DNA from: Haemophilus_D parainfluenzae_AD
GTDB lineage: Bacteria > Pseudomonadota > Gammaproteobacteria > Enterobacterales > Pasteurellaceae
NCBI RefSeq assembly: GCF_001679325.1
Contig: NZ_LZMX01000008.1
Length of the DNA stretch: 7,624 nucleotides
Strand: one strand, 5' to 3'
This document shows positions 1 through 5,823 of this stretch, piece by piece; within the stretch, counting starts at the first letter, position 1; each line of letters starts with the position of its first letter. The translations under genes were made by a program, and so were the position numbers. The notes below the pieces were generated by a model. The model ran no database searches. It was given only the letters and a program-made list of their open reading frames with translations, and had not been told where the DNA came from.

Positions 1-48
1 AAAAATGTAAATTTTTTCTTAGTTGAAGATCTTTTAATCAAATAGTCT
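1..48. other. Unassigned AT-rich stretch at left edge
   Basis: AT-rich sequence beyond the hemG terminator. I see no open reading frame, RNA gene, promoter pair or repeat that I can support. In E. coli the rRNA operon rrnA follows hemG, so an rRNA operon may lie just outside the window, but nothing here shows it. Confidence 0.5.
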
Positions 49-74
49 AAAAAACACTATTTTTATGGTGTTTT
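49..74 (-). terminator. Rho-independent terminator after hemG
   Basis: Positions 51-59 (AAAACACTA) pair with 66-74 (TGGTGTTTT) as a 9-bp stem with one G-T wobble and a 6-base loop. Read on the minus strand, the stem runs into six consecutive T residues (54-49). It begins 4 bases past the hemG stop codon, so it probably ends the yigZ-trkH-hemG transcript. The plus-strand side is also followed by T-rich sequence, so weak bidirectional action is possible. Confidence 0.75.
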
Positions 75-77
75 ATT

Positions 78-584
78 CTACGAATTAAGGCTTTCTGCAA
101 ATGCCTTTACTTTTCCCCAATCGGTATATTCAATTTCTTTGGTCGTATCCGTTTCACCACCTGTAATTTTCATAATCAATTGGATCATGACACGATCAAT
201 CCATTTATAGCGTGGATATAGTAATGCCCCTGCAAACACGCCGACTTTTGTAGGTGTCCAGTTTATGCGTTGAAGGAACTTACGTACATAGGCATTTCCC
301 TCTGGTGTATCTTTTCCTTCTTTTCTCGCTGTCAAATTTACGCCAAAAAAGACCGCACTTTTTGCATTCAGCAATTCATGATGGCGTTCCACAAAATGGT
401 ATAACTGTTTATTAAAATGACCATAGCGAATGGATGCTCCAATAATCACCCGATCAAAAAATTGAAGCTCCAATTCCTCCGTTAACGGTGAAACTACTAT
501 CTCTCCTTCAAGATACTGAGCCATAAATTCAGCAATTTTTTTTGTTTGCCCATCACAGCTTGAATATAAAATTAATGTTTTCAT
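78..584 (-). CDS. hemG: Menaquinone-dependent protoporphyrinogen IX oxidase (HemG), flavodoxin-like
   Basis: 168-residue protein that oxidises protoporphyrinogen IX to protoporphyrin IX, the penultimate step of haem synthesis, passing electrons to the quinone pool at the inner membrane. The N-terminus is a flavodoxin fold: MKTLILYSS leads into an FMN phosphate-binding loop at about residues 7-16 (YSSCDGQTKK), and GASIRYG at 49-55 is the second flavin-contact segment. The HemG-specific insert at about 120-150 is present (YPRYKW, IMKITGGETDT, then YTDW at 153-156); ordinary flavodoxins lack it. The length is close to E. coli HemG (181), with a slightly shorter C-terminus. The frame stays open upstream to an ATG at 671, but that would add 29 residues overlapping trkH with no homology. 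The chosen ATG follows GGAAGGA at 594-588 and shares one base with the trkH stop (TAATG), implying translational coupling. A USS at 352-360 encodes residues KSAV. Confidence 0.95.
   Translation of the reverse strand: MKTLILYSSCDGQTKKIAEFMAQYLEGEIVVSPLTEELELQFFDRVIIGASIRYGHFNKQLYHFVERHHELLNAKSAVFFGVNLTARKEGKDTPEGNAYVRKFLQRINWTPTKVGVFAGALLYPRYKWIDRVMIQLIMKITGGETDTTKEIEYTDWGKVKAFAESLNS
352..360 (-). repeat. DNA uptake signal sequence (USS) in hemG
   Basis: Exact Haemophilus-type core, read AAGTGCGGT on the minus strand. It lies in sense orientation within hemG and encodes KSAV, followed by two Phe residues. Such sites mark DNA for uptake by the competence machinery in Haemophilus. Confidence 0.9.
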
Positions 585-2047
585 TATTCCTTCCAAAATG
601 CCGGTGTGAAAAGCGCCAATAGTGTGAAGATTTCTAAACGACCACATACCATCGCAATAGTTAATACCCATTTAGCACTATCTGGCATCGCTGTCATATT
701 GCTGCTTACTGAACCTAATCCTGGTCCAAGGTTATTAATACTTGCCAATACTGCATTAAATGCATCAAAAGGTTCGACACCACATGCAATCACACTTAAT
801 AAACAAATAGTGAATACCAATAAGTACGCCGAGAAAAAGGCCCAAATGCTCCCAATCACACGTTCATCAAGGACATTTTTACCCCATTTAATTGGATATA
901 CTAAATTTGGGTGAACAAATCGTTTTAGCTCTCTTGCACCTTGAAGATATAGCACTAAAATCCGCGCAACACGCAAACCACCACCAACTGAGCCTGCACA
1001 GCCCCCAATAAAAGAAGCAATAATTAATAACATTGGCACAAAAGAAGGCCACTCAGCGAAATTCGATGTGGTGTATCCAGTTGTCGTTGAAATCGATACG
1101 GCTTGGAATACGACTTGCTCAAAATCTTGCCATGAGGAATCAAAATATTGATGGCTTATCATCATCAATGTACAAACCACGATAAGCAAAATTTGAATAC
1201 TCATAAAGAAGCGGAATTCTGGATCTTTTGTATAAATCTTCAGAATATTTTCTCGTCCTAAAGTCGAAAATGCTCTGAAGTGCAACGCGAAGTTACAAGC
1301 CGAAATCCACAAGAAAATGACCGTGATAAAATTAATCGCCGAACTATTAAAATAGCCGATACTGGCATCATGCGTAGAAAAGCCGCCAATGGATACGGTC
1401 GAGAAACTATGTGTAATTGCATCAAATGGTGTCATACCCGCTAGCCAGTAAGCCAAAGCACAAGACACGGTTAGAAAGAAATAAACAAACCACAACGCCT
1501 TTGCTGTTTCCGCTATCCGTGGCTGAATTTTCTGATCTTTCATTGGGCCAGACATTTCAGCACGGTATAACTGCATTCCACCAATACCCAATAAAGGAAT
1601 AATCGCAATCGCAAGTACGATGATCCCCATGCCGCCTAACCATTGTAAAAATTGACGGTAAAACAGAATGGCTTTCGGTAAATTATCTAATCCTGTCATG
1701 ACTGTGGCACCCGTGGTTGTTAGCCCAGAAAATGCCTCAAATACCGCGGAAGCCACCGTTAAATGGGGGGAATCAAATAATAGCAATGGCAAGGTTGCTA
1801 GCCCACCTAGAACGAACCAAAATGCCACCACAATTAAGAAACCATCACGAGACCGCAATTCTTGTTTGTGGTGATGACAAGGCCACCAAAGCAACATGCC
1901 CACGGTTAAGCTCAATGCAAAAGCTTGCATAAATGCTTTACCGCCGCCATCGCCATAAATAAGTGCCACAAAGGCTGGAATCAGCATCGTGCCAGAAAAG
2001 CACATGATCAAAATGCCGATAATCCGAATAATGGATAAAATATGCAC
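584..2047 (-). CDS. trkH: Trk system potassium uptake protein TrkH
   Basis: 487-residue polytopic inner-membrane protein, the ion-conducting subunit of the TrkAH potassium uptake system; cytoplasmic TrkA would gate it and is not in this window. Four pore-loop repeats can be seen, each with the expected selectivity-filter glycine: SGLTTTGAT (107-115), FSTVSIGGFS (215-224), SISTTTGYTT (318-327) and NNLGPGLGS (438-446). They are separated by hydrophobic membrane helices. The family stretches LYRAEMSGPMKD (160-171) and FIGGCAGSVGGG (346-357) are also present, and the C-terminus ends FTPAFWKE. The length matches E. coli TrkH (483). The start is GTG: the protein begins MHILSIIRIIG, in register with E. 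coli TrkH, and an AAGAGAG Shine-Dalgarno sits 5 bases upstream, whereas the next in-frame ATG (residue 15) would cut into the first helix. It follows yigZ by 10 bases and overlaps hemG by one. Confidence 0.96.
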   Translation of the reverse strand: MHILSIIRIIGILIMCFSGTMLIPAFVALIYGDGGGKAFMQAFALSLTVGMLLWWPCHHHKQELRSRDGFLIVVAFWFVLGGLATLPLLLFDSPHLTVASAVFEAFSGLTTTGATVMTGLDNLPKAILFYRQFLQWLGGMGIIVLAIAIIPLLGIGGMQLYRAEMSGPMKDQKIQPRIAETAKALWFVYFFLTVSCALAYWLAGMTPFDAITHSFSTVSIGGFSTHDASIGYFNSSAINFITVIFLWISACNFALHFRAFSTLGRENILKIYTKDPEFRFFMSIQILLIVVCTLMMISHQYFDSSWQDFEQVVFQAVSISTTTGYTTSNFAEWPSFVPMLLIIASFIGGCAGSVGGGLRVARILVLYLQGARELKRFVHPNLVYPIKWGKNVLDERVIGSIWAFFSAYLLVFTICLLSVIACGVEPFDAFNAVLASINNLGPGLGSVSSNMTAMPDSAKWVLTIAMVCGRLEIFTLLALFTPAFWKE

Positions 2048-2052
2048 AATAT

Positions 2053-2059
2053 CTCTCTT
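2053..2059 (-). promoter_or_regulatory. Ribosome binding site fixing the GTG start of trkH
   Basis: AAGAGAG on the minus strand, starting inside the yigZ stop codon and ending 5 bases before GTG at 2047-2045. Its spacing supports initiation at GTG, and its overlap with the yigZ stop suggests that trkH is translated partly by ribosomes finishing yigZ. Confidence 0.65.
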
Positions 2060-2669
2060 AATTCATTTTTTCTAATTTCAACGTTCCTGCCGAGCGCTCA
2101 ATTAATGCTTGTTCAAAAGGTTTAATTTGATCTTCACTAATGCCTAACTGCAATGTAATCTGCACTTGAAAATCTTGCTGATAAATTTCAATTTGATGTT
2201 GTTCACATAAAATTTGGATCCAATTTAATTGTGCATAATCACAATGAACTTGGAATAACTGACGTTCTACTTTTCGTTCAGTTTCTAATAATTTTAAAGC
2301 TTGCTGAACACCATTTCCATAAGCACGAACTAAACCGCCAGTGCCTAATAAAATACCACCATAATAACGAACAACTACGGCACTAATTTCACCAACTTGA
2401 CTACCTAGCAAAGCAGATAGCATCGGTTTCCCTGCTGTGCCTGCTGGCTCACCATCATCGGAAAAGCCTAATTGTTGAGAATCCGTTGGTTTGCCGGCCA
2501 CGGCTGCCCAACAATGATGGCGAGCATTAGGGTGCTGCGCTTTAATTTCTGCCCAAAAAGCTTTGGCTTGTTCAAGTCCTTCCGTATGTTGCAAATACGT
2601 GATAAATCGACTTTTCTTAATTTCTTCTTCAAAAACGACCGCACTTTTTGGGATAAGGTATTCAGCCAT
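2058..2669 (-). CDS. yigZ: YigZ/IMPACT family protein (UPF0029 plus DUF1949)
   Basis: 203-residue cytoplasmic protein, nearly the length of E. coli YigZ (204). The N-terminal UPF0029/IMPACT domain covers about residues 12-125. It contains EEIKKSRFI (14-22), the family signature QQLGFSDDGEPAGTAGKPM (65-83) and VVVRYYGGILLGTGGLVRAYG (98-118). A smaller DUF1949-type domain follows at about 137-197. The eukaryotic relative IMPACT regulates the eIF2-alpha kinase GCN2; the bacterial biochemical role is not settled, and older names tying it to elongation factors or proline peptidase are unreliable. The start MAEYLIPKSAV aligns with E. coli YigZ, but no good Shine-Dalgarno precedes it, and an out-of-frame ATG lies 8 bases upstream. 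It is the first gene of the yigZ-trkH-hemG unit. A USS at 2638-2646 encodes KSAV. Confidence 0.94.
   Translation of the reverse strand: MAEYLIPKSAVVFEEEIKKSRFITYLQHTEGLEQAKAFWAEIKAQHPNARHHCWAAVAGKPTDSQQLGFSDDGEPAGTAGKPMLSALLGSQVGEISAVVVRYYGGILLGTGGLVRAYGNGVQQALKLLETERKVERQLFQVHCDYAQLNWIQILCEQHQIEIYQQDFQVQITLQLGISEDQIKPFEQALIERSAGTLKLEKMN
2638..2646 (-). repeat. DNA uptake signal sequence in the 5' end of yigZ
   Basis: Exact core AAGTGCGGT on the minus strand, in sense orientation in yigZ, encoding KSAV at residues 8-11. The equivalent E. coli YigZ segment is a divergent N-terminal stretch, so the site sits where the protein tolerates change. Confidence 0.9.
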
Positions 2670-2723
2670 GGAATCATTGTTTAAGTAAATTTGTTGCGTA
2701 GTTTATCATTGATAGCGGATTTA

Positions 2724-2752
2724 TCGAAATTTCCCCATAATTATTGTATGAT
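2724..2752 (+). promoter_or_regulatory. Predicted sigma-70 promoter for tusA
   Basis: A -35-like TCGAAA at 2724-2729 (4 of 6 consensus bases) and a -10 TATGAT at 2747-2752 (5 of 6), separated by 17 bases. Transcription would begin near 2759, giving a leader of about 27 bases. It overlaps the predicted yigZ promoter on the other strand. Called from sequence match only. Confidence 0.55.
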
Positions 2753-2767
2753 GTAGCTCAATTTCAA
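2740..2767 (-). promoter_or_regulatory. Predicted sigma-70 promoter for yigZ-trkH-hemG
   Basis: On the minus strand, TTGAAA at 2767-2762 (5 of 6) and AATAAT at 2745-2740 (5 of 6) are separated by 16 bases. The start would be near 2733, about 64 bases before the yigZ ATG. The region is AT-rich, so chance matches are possible. TACAAT at 2748-2743 is an alternative -10 with a poorer -35. Confidence 0.45.
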
Positions 2768-2785
2768 TAAAACTAATGAATAACA

Positions 2786-3025
2786 ATGACTGAAATTACT
2801 GTTGATAAAACCCTTGATACCGTTGGTTTACGTTGTCCTGAACCTGTAATGCTTGTGAGAAAAAATATTCGCCACATGAATGAAGGTGAAGTTCTACTTA
2901 TTTTGGCGGATGATCCTGCTACGACTCGCGATATTCCAAGCTTCTGCCAATTTATGGAACATACCCTTTTAGCGAGTGAAACCCAAGACACCCCTTTTAA
3001 ATACTGGGTGAAAAAAGGCCAATAA
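2786..3025 (+). CDS. tusA: Sulfurtransferase TusA
   Basis: 79-residue cytoplasmic sulfur carrier (E. coli TusA, 81). TusA takes persulfide sulfur from the cysteine desulfurase IscS and passes it to the TusBCD relay for 2-thiolation of the wobble uridine in certain tRNAs. The catalytic cysteine is C17 in the family motif LRCPEPVM (15-22, CPxP). The stretch ADDPATTRDIP (41-51), with C54 and FMEH (56-59), matches the TusA/SirA core almost residue for residue. The start is well bounded: an in-frame TGA lies at 2777-2779, so this is the first possible ATG. There is no Shine-Dalgarno, and an out-of-frame ATG at 2776 would encode only five residues and end inside tusA. It is the only plus-strand protein gene here, divergent from yigZ and convergent with the lipoprotein gene. 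Confidence 0.96.
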   Translation: MTEITVDKTLDTVGLRCPEPVMLVRKNIRHMNEGEVLLILADDPATTRDIPSFCQFMEHTLLASETQDTPFKYWVKKGQ

Positions 3026-3052
3026 AAATGCGGCCAATTTTGACCGCACTTT
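3025..3052. terminator. Bidirectional terminator built from a USS pair
   Basis: The arms are 3025-3036 and 3041-3052: TGCGG (3029-3033) pairs with CCGCA (3044-3048), flanked by C-G and A-T pairs inside and three A-T pairs outside. Two mismatches interrupt it (3028/3049 and 3034/3043), and the loop is ATTT. The right arm is an exact minus-strand USS; the left arm matches the USS at 7 of 9 bases. Minus-strand reading gives a TTTTTATT tail, plus-strand reading a CTTTGTTATT tail. It fills the 28-base gap between the convergent tusA and lipoprotein stop codons, so it can serve both. Confidence 0.7.
3043..3051 (-). repeat. DNA uptake signal sequence between convergent genes
   Basis: Exact core AAGTGCGGT on the minus strand, the only intergenic USS in this window. 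The 16 bases AAGTGCGGTCAAAATT starting here (3051-3036, minus) recur exactly at 3915-3930 and 4534-4549 on the plus strand. Confidence 0.9.
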
Positions 3053-3053
3053 G

Positions 3054-3956
3054 TTATTCTGCCGTATTACTCGAAACGGGATAATACTGTTTCTGAAGAA
3101 ATTCAGGCTTCAATAACGCAGAGGCACTCCACCACTCAATCACTAGTTCCTGTGGCCCTTCTGCATAAGACGCAATTTCATACACGTTATACACAAAGTG
3201 AATCCCATCATGATCTAAATAGAAATTGTCGGGCACTTCAAAAGCGTCTTTTGATGTAAATGCTTCCTCATCTTTTACCTCACCATATCGAGTGTAACGT
3301 TCCCAAAGCAGCTCTTTTAATTTATCTTGCTGATTTGGTTTAAAAACATCATCAAATGAAAGTAGTTTTTTCGTTTCTAAATCAACATTAAGATAATGAT
3401 AACCGCCAACGCCATGAGCGCCACCACCATAGCTGTAATAGTTTATTAAAAATACAGCAAGCTTACCTCTTTGGTGATTAAATGCTAAATCTAAGGTTTC
3501 ATCAACCCCAATTATTGGAGACTCCAACATTTCTTTTTTAGCTTCATCATATGCTTTTTGGTAATCTGCAACTAGCTGCTCACGGCTTCTTGGTTTACCA
3601 TCAGCATTTTTTGAAATTTGTTCTAAAAGCAGTTTATCTAGCCACTCAATATTCGTTTTGAGTGTAGAAACATTGTAATGAAGCTTGCCTTCAGTAGGAG
3701 CATATTCATCTTCTTTGGCCGATTTAGGATATTTAATGGTTTCCTCTTTATCAAAAATCACATCATCTTGAGCAATAATTGCTGGAATAACCTTCTCTGC
3801 CTTCTCTTTTTCAGCTTTTAATTGCGTATTTTCTACCGTCAGTTGCGCAATTGCCCATGTCTGTTGCTCAATCGTTGCTTTCGCTTCTTTATCTTCGCAA
3901 CCTGTTACCGTAAAAAGTGCGGTCAAAATTAAGGCTGAAATGAATGTCTTTTTCAT
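3054..3956 (-). CDS. Predicted lipoprotein with DUF3298/RsiV-like C-terminal domain
   Basis: 300-residue exported protein of unknown function. The N-terminus is a lipoprotein signal: a KK pair, a hydrophobic stretch (5-17) and a VTGC lipobox with the lipidated cysteine at C20. Residue +2 is Glu rather than Asp, which predicts Lol transport to the outer membrane. Residues 25-58 look like a short coiled coil (repeated E, K, Q and hydrophobics). The C-terminal part, about 160-285, resembles DUF3298: YYSYGGGAHG (173-182), N190 and D192 before the LLSFDDVF stretch (198-205), YLDHDGIHFVYNVYEIASYAEG (246-267) and VIEWW (272-276). That domain also occurs in the anti-sigma factor RsiV, where it binds lysozyme; no such role is shown here. 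The gene begins 7 bases past the selB stop, and its Shine-Dalgarno TAGG overlaps that stop, so it is probably cotranscribed with selAB. A USS falls in the signal peptide. Confidence 0.85.
   Translation of the reverse strand: MKKTFISALILTALFTVTGCEDKEAKATIEQQTWAIAQLTVENTQLKAEKEKAEKVIPAIIAQDDVIFDKEETIKYPKSAKEDEYAPTEGKLHYNVSTLKTNIEWLDKLLLEQISKNADGKPRSREQLVADYQKAYDEAKKEMLESPIIGVDETLDLAFNHQRGKLAVFLINYYSYGGGAHGVGGYHYLNVDLETKKLLSFDDVFKPNQQDKLKELLWERYTRYGEVKDEEAFTSKDAFEVPDNFYLDHDGIHFVYNVYEIASYAEGPQELVIEWWSASALLKPEFLQKQYYPVSSNTAE
3915..3923 (+). repeat. DNA uptake signal sequence in the lipoprotein signal peptide
   Basis: Exact core AAGTGCGGT on the plus strand, antisense to the gene. It encodes part of ILTALFT in the hydrophobic core of the signal peptide and is followed by CAAAATT, giving a 16-base exact match to two other sites in the window. 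Confidence 0.9.
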
Positions 3957-3963
3957 GTATTAC

Positions 3964-5823
3964 CTATAAATCAAATGTGTCTTTATCACGTAGAATATGA
4001 TCATTGCCTTTACGGCGTAAAAAACCGGTACGATCAAAATATTCCATCAATTGCACTGTCAGTTTTCGACCAAAATTAAGCTTATCACGTAATTCATTTA
4101 CGGCAACTTTACCTTCTTCGCCTGCCATTTCCTTAATTAAGCGAGCATAAGCATAAATACTTTCAGTCAGGAAAAAACGGTCTTTTACGATTGGCGTAAG
4201 ATAGCCCAATTTGCCCGCTTTATACATAAAATTACGCATTACACTTTCATCTTGCGCCAAGGCTGTTGCCATATCACGTACCCAAATGGCTTGGCCATGC
4301 GCTTTCTCAAATTCTGCTAACACCGCTTGCCATAATGTTTGCTCTTCAGTTGAAAATTGGATTTTGTGTGAAGGCAAATGTAGCCAGCCACGAGTCTGCA
4401 GCAATTGACCTTCATCAAGCATTTCTTCAATAAAATGATAAATCAGGTTTTCTGGTTGGTTTAAAGTCGCAATACGATATAAACGAGCTTTACTCAAACC
4501 TAGCTGATCATTATGTTGCTCATGATAGGTAGCAAGTGCGGTCAAAATTTGCTGCGTTTTTTCACGTTGATAATCGCGATTAAAACACCAATTTTGGAAA
4601 CGGATATCGCCATTCTCGGCTAATGCTTCAGCCAGCTGATTTTCGGTTAGTTGCTCACTCCACATTAAAGCTTGAGCTGAAATCGCCTCTTTTTGTAAGG
4701 TCAATCCGATGCGTTGTGTGACGGTTTGAGCCTGATTAAGTTTAGCTAAGAACGCTAGACGAGCCTCGGTGCGCTTATAACGTTTTGGTGAATGAATTTC
4801 GAGTACCTTGGCACCACCAATTAAAGATTTTGCATCACCACTACGTAAAATTAATTTATCCCCGAAAACTAAAAATAATGGTTGTTCTAAAATGACTTCA
4901 GCCAAAGTTCGGTCATTTTTCATTGCATTTTTGCTTTCAAGCAAGGTGAGTTTACCCGTCGTACGGCTTGCCGCATGATAAATATGTATAGGCTGACTGT
5001 CTTTCAAATTCACTTCAGGTGTAATTTCAATGGTAATACGATTGGTTGGCTCAAGTGGCTCTGAGGCTAACAACCAATCGCCACGCTGCATTGGAATACG
5101 ATCTAAATCAACGTTTAAATTGAGAGCTAAGCGTTGACCAGCCAAGCCTTTTTCGCTCGGTGTATTCTGAGCATGAATATTTTTTACGCGAACCTTTTGT
5201 CCCGTAGAAAGGAAGAGTTCATCATCAATGGCCACCGTTCCCGCAAATGCTGTCCCTGTTACCACTGTCCCCGCCCCTTTCACGCTAAAAACACGGTCGA
5301 TGGCGTAACGGAACGGTTTATCCATTTCAGCTAATTCAGGTAAATTGGCTAAATAATCGCGTAACGCATCAATACCTAAGCCTGTTTGTGCCGATGTAAT
5401 AAAATAATGAGATTCAGCTAAGAATGGATAATCCGTCTGAATTTGTGTTTTTAATGCCTCGATTTGCTCATCTGTTGCTCGGTCAGCCTTGGTAATCACT
5501 ACCATGATTTCAGCAAATTGAAGCTGACGTAAAATCGCTAAGTGTTCTTTAGTTTGTGCAGCAATCCCTTCATCTGCAGCGACAATGAGCATCGCATAAT
5601 GCACACCACCAAGCCCCGCCAACATATTGGCGAGAAACTTTTCATGGCCAGGCACATCAATAAACCCGAGCACTTTCTCTTTTAAAGGCAAATAGGCATA
5701 CCCCAAATCAATGGTCATGCCACGTTTTTTTTCTTCCGGCAAATGAGCGGTATTCGTGCCTGTCAGTGCTTGCAAAAGAGCTGTTTTACCATGATCGACG
5801 TGTCCTGATGTTACTATGATCAT
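3964..5823 (-). CDS. selB: Selenocysteine-specific translation elongation factor SelB
   Basis: 619-residue GTPase (E. coli SelB, 614). It carries selenocysteyl-tRNA to the ribosome and binds the SECIS hairpin next to an in-frame UGA. The N-terminal third is an EF-Tu-like G domain: P-loop GHVDHGKT (7-14), switch I RGMTIDLGY (34-42), DVPGHEKF (56-63) and the guanine-binding TKAD (111-114, replacing the usual NKxD, as in other SelBs). Two beta-barrel domains follow at about 170-345 (KGAGTVVTGT at 182-191). The C-terminal part, about 350-619, is the winged-helix array; its last domain has FGRKLTVQLMEYFDRTG (584-600) and RRKGNDHILRD (603-613), which carry the SECIS-binding surface. The start MIIVTSGHVDHGKT fits the family, and GGTGG lies 7 bases upstream. 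The ATG overlaps the selA stop by four bases (ATGA), so the two are translationally coupled. A USS at 4534-4542 encodes LTAL. Confidence 0.97.
   Translation of the reverse strand: MIIVTSGHVDHGKTALLQALTGTNTAHLPEEKKRGMTIDLGYAYLPLKEKVLGFIDVPGHEKFLANMLAGLGGVHYAMLIVAADEGIAAQTKEHLAILRQLQFAEIMVVITKADRATDEQIEALKTQIQTDYPFLAESHYFITSAQTGLGIDALRDYLANLPELAEMDKPFRYAIDRVFSVKGAGTVVTGTAFAGTVAIDDELFLSTGQKVRVKNIHAQNTPSEKGLAGQRLALNLNVDLDRIPMQRGDWLLASEPLEPTNRITIEITPEVNLKDSQPIHIYHAASRTTGKLTLLESKNAMKNDRTLAEVILEQPLFLVFGDKLILRSGDAKSLIGGAKVLEIHSPKRYKRTEARLAFLAKLNQAQTVTQRIGLTLQKEAISAQALMWSEQLTENQLAEALAENGDIRFQNWCFNRDYQREKTQQILTALATYHEQHNDQLGLSKARLYRIATLNQPENLIYHFIEEMLDEGQLLQTRGWLHLPSHKIQFSTEEQTLWQAVLAEFEKAHGQAIWVRDMATALAQDESVMRNFMYKAGKLGYLTPIVKDRFFLTESIYAYARLIKEMAGEEGKVAVNELRDKLNFGRKLTVQLMEYFDRTGFLRRKGNDHILRDKDTFDL
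4534..4542 (+). repeat. DNA uptake signal sequence in selB
   Basis: Exact core AAGTGCGGT on the plus strand, antisense to selB, encoding LTAL of the residue 426-431 segment between winged-helix domains. It is followed by CAAAATT as at 3915 and 3043. Confidence 0.9.

Noticed and set aside
585..671. In-frame N-terminal extension of hemG to an ATG at 671
   Set aside because: It would overlap the end of trkH by 88 bases, has no homology, and the ATG at 584 has a Shine-Dalgarno, an E. coli-like N-terminus and a coupled TAATG junction.
1417..1932. Plus-strand open frames opposite trkH
   Set aside because: Low-complexity peptides without domains, no Shine-Dalgarno, and fully antisense to a well-conserved membrane protein gene.
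2786..3025. tusA as part of the selenium gene cluster
   Set aside because: TusA-like proteins have been linked with selenium in some bacteria, but here the gene is convergent with the sel operon, has its own promoter, and matches ordinary TusA of tRNA thiolation.
4905..4913. USS-like AAGTTCGGTC followed by ATTTTT in selB
   Set aside because: One mismatch in the core (T for G). The AT tail fits, so it may be a decayed USS, but I did not count it as a site.
4211..5334. Plus-strand open frames of about 65 codons opposite selB
   Set aside because: Short, no recognisable features, and explained by codon composition of selB on the other strand.
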